Assembly (NCBI GenBank): GCA_014805025.1
Contig: JAAUYR010000068.1
Span: forward strand, 1 to 56,509
DNA from: Clostridia bacterium
GTDB taxonomy: Bacteria; Bacillota; Clostridia; Christensenellales; Borkfalkiaceae
Direction of reading: 5' to 3'
DNA: 56,509 nt
A program made the position numbers and the translations under genes. This document shows, in pieces, positions 7,710-17,600 of the stretch. The notes beneath the pieces were generated by a model. That model was given only the letters and a program-made list of their open reading frames with translations, searched no databases and was not told where the DNA came from. Within the stretch, counting starts at the first letter, position 1; every line of letters begins with the position of its first letter.

Positions 7710-10091
7710 TTATTTTTTTGAAGTAGTTTCGAACTCTTCGTCCAAATCGCCCTTGTTCTTGGGTTTGATAACCAAAAGAAGCACAATACCTATAAGCGAT
7801 ACGCCGGCAATACACAAAAGTATTACGGAGGTCATATTGTCTTGAAGCCAGGTATCCTCGCCTTTAAGGTCGCGAACCTTGGGCGAAGCGCTTATGCCCA
7901 TATAGGCTTTATCGGCTTGTTTACCGTTTTCGGTGCTGGTTGCGGTGCACTCTATAAGGTAGAACGCGTTCGAGTCCTGCGGAACGAAGCTTAAAGAGGA
8001 ATCGTCCCAGGCATAGTCCTTGAACTCCTCGTATTCTTCGTCGCCCTCGTTCATTTTATTTGTTGCGTAGATATAAGTGAACCATTCTCTGTGCGAGGTA
8101 ATAAGCTCTTCTTTCTGAGCCATAAACTCGTCGTAAGTGAGCGAAACGCCGTTTGCCGCATAATATAAATCGTTGCGGAACAGATACAGTCTGTAAGCGG
8201 TATCGTACGAAACCCCGTTCACCTCGAAGGAAATCGAGGAATAAGTCGTGCCGACATACGCGGTATCCTGCTCGCCGGGGTCGGTGATTTCGATGGTTGA
8301 AGAAGCTACTTCGAACTCGAACCAGGGAAGATATTTTTTGGTATCTTCATAGTCCGTACCTTTCTTCTGCTCGTACATGCTCAAAATGTCGCTAGTACTT
8401 GTGGAAATTTCAACCTTTTCGGGGTCTTTGCCGGCTTCACCGGGTTTAAGGTAGTACATTTTGTTGCCCGAAGTATCGGTTGCAACTATCGTAAACACGT
8501 ATCTTCCGGCTTTTGAAAGGCTGATGGAAAGCGCGTTTGCCGCCTTGCCCGTAAGCGACTGGAAGCTTCCGCTGCCGTCCGTCATATAGAATATATTGAA
8601 AGTTAAATCGGAATAATTCGTTGCGTTGTCCGAAAGCAGACTGTCAACCGAGGGCAGATAGAAGCTGTTCTTGCTGCCGGCTTTAAGCTCCTGCTTTTCC
8701 GCGGCTGCGTCAACTGCCTGCTGGTAATCAGTCTTTAAAGTCGAATTGTTGATTTCGTTTTCTTTAAACGTTGCGCCGACTTCGTCCTTGGCAACGGCTA
8801 TATATGAAGTACCGTTAATATCAAGCAAATACTTGTCTTCAACGTACCAGTCAAGCAAAACGTAGGTTGACTGTCCGCCCGTAGAGGTCGTATCGGTAAG
8901 CTTTAAATAAACCTTAACCGCCGCGGTTACGACAAAATCTTCGCTGAAAGTTCCCGCTGTTTTATAGTCGTCCGTTTTGGGAACGTAGTGGTTGACGTGA
9001 GGAATCATACGCTGTTCCTCGTCCGACTTAACAACTCTGAACGGGCCTTCGTCCGAGCAGTCGGTTGCGTTGAACTCAGCTCCCTGCTCCTGCTGAGCTT
9101 TTGAAAGCATATAGTAAGCAGTAGTCGTGTTGGGCGAGGACGCAAGCACGTCTATTACAGTATAGTTGAAGGTGATTTCTTCGCCGTCCTCTATAAACGA
9201 AACGCCCTTATCAAGGCAAAGCACGGGGGGAGTAACGTCGTTTACAGTGCCGCCCGAAAGATGTCCGTCGGTTTCGGTAGCGCCGGTCAACACGAAGCTT
9301 TGGCCGTTGAGGTTGTAAATAGCCATTCTCGCGTAAGCGTTCTCCTCTTCGCCCTCTTTTTCCGCAAACTTGGCTTTGAACGAAAGCGGAGTTACGGGAG
9401 TCGTGCTCGACGACGAGTACTTGGCGTAATTGCCGCCGAAGTTTTCAAGCTGTCCGCCCTTTTCGGTATCGTTTATTTTAAGAAGGCAGTTGCCGTTTGA
9501 AATTCCGGTAACGTAAATTTTAATATGGTCTTTTGCGACGGTCGCAATGCTTTCGCCTGCGTGCTTGTACGCTTCTTCCGCGTCCTTATCGTCGGTAGCT
9601 TTCAAAGCAACGTAAACGTAAACGTTGTCGTTTTCCGCAGGTACGAAGTAAATATAGTTTGTGGTTTTGCCGTCTTTGGTTTCGTAGTACTGCTGGCTTT
9701 CGATGGTTATAATAAACTTTTCAAAGCTGAGCTCTTCAAAGCCGATTTCCATATTGAAGTAGCCGTCGGTCGGAGTGAGTGTTGTGGGAGCTTTCTCCTT
9801 ATCCTCCCAAACCGCGCCGTTCTCGTACCACTTGAACGCAAGGTTCTTTTTGTAGTTGACGGCGTCGTCGTCTTTTTTGAAAACGAACATGGAATACGCA
9901 GGGCTGTCGTCCGCCGTTCCGTCTTTATGCGCCCAGACTTCGGAACTGCCGGCAGTCGTAAAAATACTCGAACCGCTGACCGTAACAGACCTGTCCGCCT
10001 TAACAAACAGTATAACGGAAGCTAAAAGCGTTGCCGTAAGTGCTATGCACAGCGCCGCTATTAAACAAATTTTAACCTTTAAAGCCTTCAT
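7710..10091 (-). CDS. Large predicted surface protein: N-terminal signal/TM segment, extracellular body, C-terminal TM anchor
   Basis: 793 aa; hydrophobic N-terminus ICLIAALCIALTATLLASVILF, C-terminal MTSVILLCIAGVSLIGIVLLLVIKPKNKG; no family recognised. Confidence 0.85.
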   Translation of the reverse strand: MKALKVKICLIAALCIALTATLLASVILFVKADRSVTVSGSSIFTTAGSSEVWAHKDGTADDSPAYSMFVFKKDDDAVNYKKNLAFKWYENGAVWEDKEKAPTTLTPTDGYFNMEIGFEELSFEKFIITIESQQYYETKDGKTTNYIYFVPAENDNVYVYVALKATDDKDAEEAYKHAGESIATVAKDHIKIYVTGISNGNCLLKINDTEKGGQLENFGGNYAKYSSSSTTPVTPLSFKAKFAEKEGEEENAYARMAIYNLNGQSFVLTGATETDGHLSGGTVNDVTPPVLCLDKGVSFIEDGEEITFNYTVIDVLASSPNTTTAYYMLSKAQQEQGAEFNATDCSDEGPFRVVKSDEEQRMIPHVNHYVPKTDDYKTAGTFSEDFVVTAAVKVYLKLTDTTSTGGQSTYVLLDWYVEDKYLLDINGTSYIAVAKDEVGATFKENEINNSTLKTDYQQAVDAAAEKQELKAGSKNSFYLPSVDSLLSDNATNYSDLTFNIFYMTDGSGSFQSLTGKAANALSISLSKAGRYVFTIVATDTSGNKMYYLKPGEAGKDPEKVEISTSTSDILSMYEQKKGTDYEDTKKYLPWFEFEVASSTIEITDPGEQDTAYVGTTYSSISFEVNGVSYDTAYRLYLFRNDLYYAANGVSLTYDEFMAQKEELITSHREWFTYIYATNKMNEGDEEYEEFKDYAWDDSSLSFVPQDSNAFYLIECTATSTENGKQADKAYMGISASPKVRDLKGEDTWLQDNMTSVILLCIAGVSLIGIVLLLVIKPKNKGDLDEEFETTSKK

Positions 10092-10213
10092 AATTTATCC
10101 TATATTTGCGCCGCGTGGGGCGCAATTACAATATTTCTAAATGTACTTTGCTATTTTACTATAAATAAATACGGCTTGTCAATAAATTTTATCGGCAACC
10201 GACGCAATTTTTC

Positions 10214-10242
10214 TTTACATTTTAACGGCGTTGTGATATTAT
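10214..10242 (+). promoter_or_regulatory. Promoter of the asd-dapA-dapB operon
   Basis: TTTACA (10214-10219)-N17-TATTAT (10237-10242), just upstream of the lysine riboswitch. Confidence 0.75.
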
Positions 10243-10253
10243 TTTTTTGCATT

Positions 10254-10456
10254 CAGAGGAGCGGACGGGCAAAAGTAACCGCAAACGGGAATTTTAAGGC
10301 AAATTCCGTTAATGTTGCGGCAAAAGGGCGCCTCCGCCGAGATGCGGTCAAAGCCTTACGCCGCGTCGGGCGCACGGGTTAACACCTTTGCGACTGTCAC
10401 TATTAGTGTTGCGCTAATGCATTTTGAGGCAGTGCGCAGGCATTGCTATTTTTTTT
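10254..10456 (+). ncRNA. Lysine riboswitch (L box) with expression-platform terminator
   Basis: L-box core blocks AGAGGAGCGGAC...AAAAGTAACCGC, AAGGGCGCCTCCGCCGAG, GACTGTCAC in order; followed by GCAGTGC-GCAG-GCATTGC hairpin + TATTTTTTTT (10429-10456); directly upstream of lysine-pathway genes. Confidence 0.93.
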
Positions 10457-10467
10457 GGGAGTTATTT

Positions 10468-11544
10468 ATGAAAAAGTACAACGTTGGAATAATCGGCGCT
10501 ACGGGCATGGTCGGGCAAAGGTTTTTGCTTATCTTAGAGAACCACCCCTGGTTTAACGTTAAATGCCTTGCGGCCTCCTCCGCCTCGGCAGGAAAAAAGT
10601 ACCGCGACGCGCTTAAACGCTGGCATATGTCGGGGGCAATGCCCGAAAAGTTCGCGGATATGACGGTTTTGGACGCTACGCTCGACAAGGAAAAAATCGC
10701 GGCGCAGGTAGACTTTTGCTTCTGCGCGGTGAATATGCCCAAGGACGAAATTCGCGAGCTTGAATACGCTTACGCAAAGCTTGAATGCCCGATAGTTTCC
10801 AACAACTCGGCGCACAGGTTTACCGACGACGTGCCCATGATTATACCCGAAATCAACGCGGAGCACCTCGAAGTTATTGACGCGCAGAGAAAGCGGCTCA
10901 ACACAAAGCGCGGTTTTATTGCGGTTAAAAGCAACTGCTCGCTGCAATCCTACGTACCGTTATTACACCCTTTAAAGAAATTCGGAATTCTGAACGCGGC
11001 GGTCTGCACCTATCAGGCAATTTCCGGCGCTGGCAAGACCTTTGAGACCATGCCGGAAATTTGCGACAACGTAATTCCCTTTATCGGCGGCGAGGAAGAA
11101 AAAAGCGAAAAAGAGCCGCTTAAAATCTGGGGCGAGGTCAAGGGCGGCAAAATAATACCTGCGGAAGCGCCCAAAATTACGGCGCAGTGTTTGCGAGTTC
11201 CCGTTTCCGACGGGCATACGGCGGCGTGCTTCGTAAAGTTCCAAAACAAGCCGAAACCCGAGGATATATTGGGGGCTTGGGAGAATTTTGCAGGCGAACC
11301 ACAGAAGCTTAACCTCCCCTCCGCACCCAAAAAATTCATTCATTATTTCGCGGAAGAAAACAGACCTCAGCCCAAGCTTGACAGAAACCTCGAAGGCGGC
11401 ATGGCGGTATGCGCCGGCAGACTCAGAGAGGATAATTTGTTCGACTACAAGTTTATAGGCTTTTCGCACAATACCCTGCGCGGTGCGGCCGGCGGCGCGG
11501 TGTTGCTTGCCGAACTGCTTGCGGCAAAAGGATATTTCGATTAA
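10468..11544 (+). CDS. asd: Aspartate-semialdehyde dehydrogenase
   Basis: MKKYNVGIIGATGMVGQRFLLILENHPWF; VKSNCSLQSYVPLLHPL; track ORF starts too early (inside the riboswitch), ATG at 10468 has GGGAG upstream. Confidence 0.95.
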   Translation: MKKYNVGIIGATGMVGQRFLLILENHPWFNVKCLAASSASAGKKYRDALKRWHMSGAMPEKFADMTVLDATLDKEKIAAQVDFCFCAVNMPKDEIRELEYAYAKLECPIVSNNSAHRFTDDVPMIIPEINAEHLEVIDAQRKRLNTKRGFIAVKSNCSLQSYVPLLHPLKKFGILNAAVCTYQAISGAGKTFETMPEICDNVIPFIGGEEEKSEKEPLKIWGEVKGGKIIPAEAPKITAQCLRVPVSDGHTAACFVKFQNKPKPEDILGAWENFAGEPQKLNLPSAPKKFIHYFAEENRPQPKLDRNLEGGMAVCAGRLREDNLFDYKFIGFSHNTLRGAAGGAVLLAELLAAKGYFD

Positions 11545-11590
11545 CCTTTGATTAAACAAAAGAATAATATAAACAAAAGGAAGGTGTGCT

Positions 11591-12478
11591 ATGACAGGTT
11601 TTTGCGACGGAATTATAACCGCAATGATTACTCCGTTTACGGAAAAAGGCGTGAACTTTGAAGAGTTCGGCAAAATGATAGAATACCAGATTGAAGGCGG
11701 CACGGACGGACTTGTGGTGCTCGGAACTACGGGCGAGCCCGCAACGATGACCGAAGCCGAAAAAACCGAAACTATAAAGTACGCGGTTAAAAAAGCGGCC
11801 GGAAGAATTAAAATAATAGTCGGCACGGGCAGCAACGATACCGCAAAGGCAGTCGCGGCCTCTGTTCGCGCGGAAGAGCTTGGAGCGGACGGCGTGCTTG
11901 CCGTTACCCCCTACTACAACAAGTGCACGCAGAAAGGACTGTTCGAGTATTACAAGGCAATTTGCGAGGCCATAAAAATTCCCGTAATCGCCTACAACGT
12001 ACCCTCGCGCACGGCGGTAAATATCCTGCCCGAAACTGTTGAAAAGCTGGCTACACTGCCTAATATGGCCGGAATAAAGGAAGCCAGCGGCAATATGGCG
12101 CAGGTGTGCGAAACCATGCGCCGCATACGCGGAAAGATGGATTTGTTCTCCGGCGAGGATTTTCTGAACCTGCCTATGCTGGCTATCGGCGGCGCGGGAC
12201 TTATATCCGTTACCTCGAATATCGCTCCGGCGCTCGTCAAAAAAATGTATAACCTCGTAAAGGCAAACAAGCTTGACGAAGCAAACGAAGTTCAGGACTT
12301 TTTACTGCCCTTGGAGGACGCGTGCTTTCTGGAAGTCAACCCTATCCCCATTAAAGCCGCTTACAATATGATAGGCTTTAACGCAGGCGTGCCCCGTTCG
12401 CCGCTTACCGAGCTTGAAGAGCACAATAAAAAAATACTGCTTGAAAAAATCAAAGCCGCGGGGTTAAAGACGGTATGA
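11591..12478 (+). CDS. dapA: 4-hydroxy-tetrahydrodipicolinate synthase
   Basis: GTTGEPATMTEAEK, VIAYNVPSRTAVNI, GIKEASGN; AAGGAAGG RBS. Confidence 0.96.
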   Translation: MTGFCDGIITAMITPFTEKGVNFEEFGKMIEYQIEGGTDGLVVLGTTGEPATMTEAEKTETIKYAVKKAAGRIKIIVGTGSNDTAKAVAASVRAEELGADGVLAVTPYYNKCTQKGLFEYYKAICEAIKIPVIAYNVPSRTAVNILPETVEKLATLPNMAGIKEASGNMAQVCETMRRIRGKMDLFSGEDFLNLPMLAIGGAGLISVTSNIAPALVKKMYNLVKANKLDEANEVQDFLLPLEDACFLEVNPIPIKAAYNMIGFNAGVPRSPLTELEEHNKKILLEKIKAAGLKTV

Positions 12479-13221
12479 CTAAAATTTTAATTTGCGGCAT
12501 AGGCGGCAAAATGGGCAAAAACCTTGTGGAGCTTCTGGAAACGGAAAGCGACGCAAAAGTAGTTTGCGGAGTTGATTTGCACGCGGAAAATTGCGGAAAG
12601 ACCCCTATATATGCCTCGTTTAACGACGTTAGCGAGGACGTTGACGTAATAATAGACTTCTCCTCCCCCACCGTTTTGAAGAGCGAAACGGAATGGGCAA
12701 TAAAACATAAATGCCCGATAGTTTTGGCAACGACGGGTTACAGCGAAAGCGACTTGAAGCTTATTGACGAGTGCGCAAAAAAGATTGCGATTTTTAAAAC
12801 GGCTAACTTCTCTTTGGGAGTGAACCTGTTAGTCAAGCTTGTCAGGGAAGCTGCCGAAGCGCTTAAAGAAAACTTTGATATAGAGATTATAGAAAAGCAC
12901 CACCACCTGAAAGCCGACGCGCCGTCCGGCACGGCACTTATGCTTGCGGAAAGCGCGAACTCCGCCTTTAAAAACGAAAAGCCCGTTTTAAACGGACGCG
13001 AGGGCGCCGTGGGCAAGCGCGGGAACGAGATAGGCATTCACGCCGTACGCGGCGGAACTATCGTGGGCGAGCACGACGTTATGTTCGCCGGCGAGGACGA
13101 GATTATTACCCTCTCCCATTCGGCGCGGTCAAAAAAAGTTTTTGCGGCCGGCGCTATAAGAGCTGCAAAGTGGATATGCGGAAAGCCTGCCGGCAAGTAC
13201 GATATGACGGACGTCTTATAA
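12475..13221 (+). CDS. dapB: 4-hydroxy-tetrahydrodipicolinate reductase
   Basis: ILICGIGGKMGKNLVELLE, EIIEKHHHLKADAPSGTA; ATGA overlap with dapA. Confidence 0.96.
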   Translation: MTKILICGIGGKMGKNLVELLETESDAKVVCGVDLHAENCGKTPIYASFNDVSEDVDVIIDFSSPTVLKSETEWAIKHKCPIVLATTGYSESDLKLIDECAKKIAIFKTANFSLGVNLLVKLVREAAEALKENFDIEIIEKHHHLKADAPSGTALMLAESANSAFKNEKPVLNGREGAVGKRGNEIGIHAVRGGTIVGEHDVMFAGEDEIITLSHSARSKKVFAAGAIRAAKWICGKPAGKYDMTDVL

Positions 13222-13222
13222 A

Positions 13223-13260
13223 AAAAGAGGCGCGCAAGTAAAAACTTGCGCGCCTCTTTT
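13223..13260. terminator. Bidirectional terminator between dapB and the DUF898-like gene
   Basis: AAAAGAGGCGCGCAAG...CTTGCGCGCCTCTTTT. Confidence 0.85.
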
Positions 13261-13272
13261 TTATTTTATTTA

Positions 13273-14562
13273 TCAGTAGAAAAATCCTAAGCCTATTGCC
13301 GGCAAAACTAACAGCCCGACAAGGAAACCTATTACAAAGTAAACTATGGGAATTATAATTCCGGCGATTGCAAAGCCCTTGTTTTTGCCGTCGGAATCGT
13401 TGATTTTGGCAAGCGCGACTATGGAAATTATAAGCCCTATAAAGCTGAAATTAGGCATAATCGAAAGCACGAAGCCTACAATGGGCAACGAGTTGGAATT
13501 GTTCTTGCTGCCGTTATCCGTAGATGTAGTCGTATTCGTATTAGTATTTGCGCGAGGGGCCGGAGTGTTTACGTTTGCAGCGGCGTTAGCTTTTTTGCCG
13601 TAGTAAGGCAAATCGGCGGGCTCGTGCAAAAGCGTGTGCTTTGTAGTCCACTTCAAAGAGTTTACCGCCATCCAGAACGAGTAAATACCGAAAGTAATAA
13701 TCGTCAAGAAGCACCAGAGCACGCATTTGCCGAAATACTGCAAAGCTTTGCCGTCGAAGTACATCGTGTGACCGTCGATAACGGTGTGCTTGCAAAGCCA
13801 TCTTTGTCTGTAACAGTACGCCCAGTACATACCGAACGTTAAAGTTATTAAAGTAACGAAGCCTGTAAGTAAATCTACGCCGATAAGCTGCAAACCGTTG
13901 CCCGTAAACTTGGACTTTTTATCGTCCTCGTCGGAAATTTCAACGCCCTCGAAGTGCGTATGCTTTGTCTGCCAGGCCAACATATTTATCCTTGCGGCGA
14001 AAATGTAGTAAAGCCCGAGCGTGATAATAGTCAAAATCGTCCACAGGATGTATTTGCCGAAAAGCTGACCACCCTTACCGTCAAACACAAGCTTTCTGCC
14101 GTTCAGGTAGGTATGCGAAGTCTGCCAACGCATATACCAGCAATACATTGCCGGATACGCAAGACCTATTGTAATTAATGAAACAAAACCTACAACCCAA
14201 AGCCTTGCCGCCCTTGCAATTGCGCCGCCCGTAAACTTCGACTCGTACGTTTCCGAAGTCTCTTCGGGTGCTTCCGAATGCTTGCCCTCGTATTTATATT
14301 CCGCAGGCTCGCTCTTTATTTCGGGGCGGTGAAAGCCCGTTTCCTCTGCTATGGGAGCAGCAACAACCTCCACCGGCTCTTCGATAACTTCGGGGCGGTG
14401 AAGCTCGGCTTCGTAATTCAAAGGTTCGCCGCACGTCGAGCAGAACCTGCCGTTTTCTTCCGTTTCAGAACCGCAATTCGGGCAGTATCTTGCCGCTTTG
14501 GTACCGCAATGGGGGCAGAACTTACCGTCGAACGAAGTTCCGCATTTCTTGCAAAAAGGCAT
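13273..14562 (-). CDS. DUF898-like (YjgN family) membrane protein with N-terminal double zinc ribbon
   Basis: CKKCGTSFDGKFCPHCG...CPNCGSETEENGRFCSTCG; repeated W..(S/K)HT...G modules. Confidence 0.8.
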   Translation of the reverse strand: MPFCKKCGTSFDGKFCPHCGTKAARYCPNCGSETEENGRFCSTCGEPLNYEAELHRPEVIEEPVEVVAAPIAEETGFHRPEIKSEPAEYKYEGKHSEAPEETSETYESKFTGGAIARAARLWVVGFVSLITIGLAYPAMYCWYMRWQTSHTYLNGRKLVFDGKGGQLFGKYILWTILTIITLGLYYIFAARINMLAWQTKHTHFEGVEISDEDDKKSKFTGNGLQLIGVDLLTGFVTLITLTFGMYWAYCYRQRWLCKHTVIDGHTMYFDGKALQYFGKCVLWCFLTIITFGIYSFWMAVNSLKWTTKHTLLHEPADLPYYGKKANAAANVNTPAPRANTNTNTTTSTDNGSKNNSNSLPIVGFVLSIMPNFSFIGLIISIVALAKINDSDGKNKGFAIAGIIIPIVYFVIGFLVGLLVLPAIGLGFFY

Positions 14563-14635
14563 ATCTACGACTCCTTAATCTTTATCTGAATATCTATATT
14601 CTACTCCCCGGCAAAAAATTTTGTCAAGTAAAAAT

Positions 14636-17600
14636 TCAGGCAAGTGAAATTCTGTCGGATACCGAGCGGATACAAATTCCGCGGCGCACGGCCTCGTCAA
14701 TGCAGGCCGAAACCATAGAAGCAAGCTTTTCCGAAGCCCTGGGAACTTTAAGCTCCTTTAAAACTGCCGGTATAAGCTCGTCTGCGTAAACGCTGACTTT
14801 GCTTAAAAGTATTCCCTTTATAAGAGAAATAACGTCGTAAGGCGTATAGTCGGAGTCAACCGAGCGCAAGGCAGTGCCCTCTTCCACGCGGTATTTATCG
14901 AATGCGCCGAACTTATCCGTCTTAAAGTAGTAAACGTTGCCAAGCATTTCCGAGCTTGCAAAGCCGCACTTATCTATAAGCGAGCGCAGCTTACTTTCAA
15001 GCTTTACTCCGTACTTTATAATTCCGAAGAGGCTCAAAGTACGCTTCATTAAAAACTGCGTTGAAATCGGCTCTTCGGCGGCAACGACCGCCTTTAATAC
15101 TCGCATAACCTCCGCGTCGTTTTCGCCGCTTAAAATATAGGTCGGGTCAACGGTCTTTTCTTCCGCCTTTACCGCGCGGTAAACCTTTTTGAAGTTTACA
15201 ACGTTCGGCTTTCCGTCGGCGGTAAGCTTATCGAGATAATCTTTGAGTTTTTTGATTTCGCGCTTGGGGTTATTGAAGAAGTTGATTGCGTACAGCCTGT
15301 AAACGTTCCAGTTATTGCGCTTTAAGGTCTGAACCTGCATAACCGAGCGGTCTTTTACCGAGAACTGCCGCGTTCCGTCGCAGAGCACGGCCAGGATAAA
15401 GTTGTGTTTGTTTTTGGGGTCTACGACAGCTACGTCGAGCTTGAAGTCGGAAACTCCGACGTTGCAGCGGCAGTCGTAACCGTAGTTTGAAAGCTCCTCG
15501 GCAATAAAGCGGCCTATACCCTGCCTGTTCAGAATAATTTCGTCGCTCTTGACGGAAATGTTCATTCTGCCCTTTTCGGCGAACTCCAAAAAGGCTTTTA
15601 AACCTGCAACGCCGCGCGAGGTCGTGCGCGAGAGGTCAATCATGGAATAGCGCATTGACGAGAACACAACCATCTCTTCCCTTGCACGGGATACGGCAAC
15701 GTTCAGTCTGCGCCAGCCGCCGAACTGATTCAACGGGCCGAAGTTTAAGGAAACTCTGCCGAACTTATCGGGGCCGTAGCAAACGGAAAACAGTATAACG
15801 TCGCGCTCGTCACCCTGAACGTTTTCAAGGTTTTTAACGAACAACGGTTCTTCACGCTCGTAAGCCGCCTCGTCAAGACCGCGCTTTGAAAGCTCTTTAT
15901 TTAAAAGTCTTTCCACGTACAGCTGCTGTGGAGTGCTGAAAGTTACTATACCGATACTCGAACGGCGCAGTCTTTCGTCCTTCAAGCGGCGCACGACTTC
16001 TGCAACCAGCGCTTCCGCTTCCTCCTTGTTGCACTTGGTAACGCCCCTGTCGTAAACTCCGTTTTCAAGATACCGCAGGGATACCTTGCTGTCCAGCGCG
16101 TCGGGCGAGGGGAAGGTACAGAGTTTTGAGGAATAATAAGTTATATTCGAAAAAGCTATAAGGCTTTCGTGCTTGGAGCGGTAGTGCCAGATAAGATGCT
16201 TTTCGGGCATACCCAAGGCCAGGCAGTCCTCCAAAACAGATTCCAAGTCCTCGGCTTCGGGGTGGTCTTCGTCCTGACCCGAGCCCATAAAGAACGAGGT
16301 CGGGGGCATCTGCTTGGGGTCGCCGACGATAATCGCGCTCTTGGCCCTTGCAAGCGAGGGCACTGCCTCGCAGGTGGGCATCTGCGAAGCCTCGTCGAAG
16401 ATTACGAGGTCGAAAAGCTCGGGGTCGGCAGGCAGATACTGCGATACCGTTATCGGGCTCATCAGCATACACGGCGCAACCACGCGCATAAGCGAGGGAA
16501 TTTCGGTAAACAGCGTTCTCAAATTAAGACCACGCAGATTTCCCTTTATGCTGCGCTGAAAACTCATAAGCTCCAACGCAAGCGCGCCCTCGGTCTCCTT
16601 TGCAGGCAGGCGCGAGATAAGCTCGGAGCGGATTTTTTCGCGCGTGAGCGTCGTAAACTCCTCCAAAAGCTGTGAAAAGCTTGCCGCGCTCTCGTCCAGA
16701 ACGTTAGCCGAAAACGCCGAAAGGCACTCGTCGGCAGGGATATTCGTCTGAATAAAATTCCTGTAAACGTTCTTGCGGAATGCGGAAAGTATCTGCTTAC
16801 CGTTGATTTTGCCGCTTTCCATAGCGTCGGTCATGAACGTTAAGCCGTACTCGTTCAGCTTTTTGGCGGTAGCCTTGTACATCGCCCACGACGGAAGCAT
16901 ATCAATGTTATCGATAAGCGCGGTGCATTTTTTGTTGTAGCACTCGAAGATATCCTCGTCCAAAAATACGCTCTTGTCGGTCTTTACGGTCTTCAAATAG
17001 CTGTCGGCGCTCTTTACAAAGGAAATCGCCGCAGATATAAGCCCCGTTACGAGCGGTTTAAGCACTCCGCCCTCGGCCGCAACGCAAACGCTGTTGAACG
17101 CGTCGGCGTTGTAGTCCATAAACGTGTTGGCGCAAAGCGAGTGAAGATTATAGAAAGGCTTTAAGAACTCCTCGCGCTTTTTATCGTTTATGCTGCCGAA
17201 GCTCATAAACGCGGAGGACAGCGAGGTGTTTGAAATTATCCGCTCGCGAGCCTCCTCTATTTCGTACGCGCGCTTTATCCACTCCAACTCGTCCTTTTCT
17301 TTAAGCGGAGCTTTTGCGCAGCGGTTTATACGCTTTATAACCGCAAGCAAAGTTCTTGACGAGCGGTAGTTTTCGCCCCAGTTATCGATTTCGCTTTCGA
17401 TTTCGGGCGCGAACTTGGAAATATCGGGCAGAGTTTTAAAGTTTTTAAGCCAGTGCTTAACCTCGCTGTCGTAGCGCAGGTTGGCGTTGTAGAACTTATA
17501 AAGCTCCTCCTCGTTGCACTCGAAAAACGCTTTTAAATTACCGTCCTTTAAAATGGTTGCAATTTCAATGAGGTTTTCAAGCTTTTTATAGGTGAACTTG

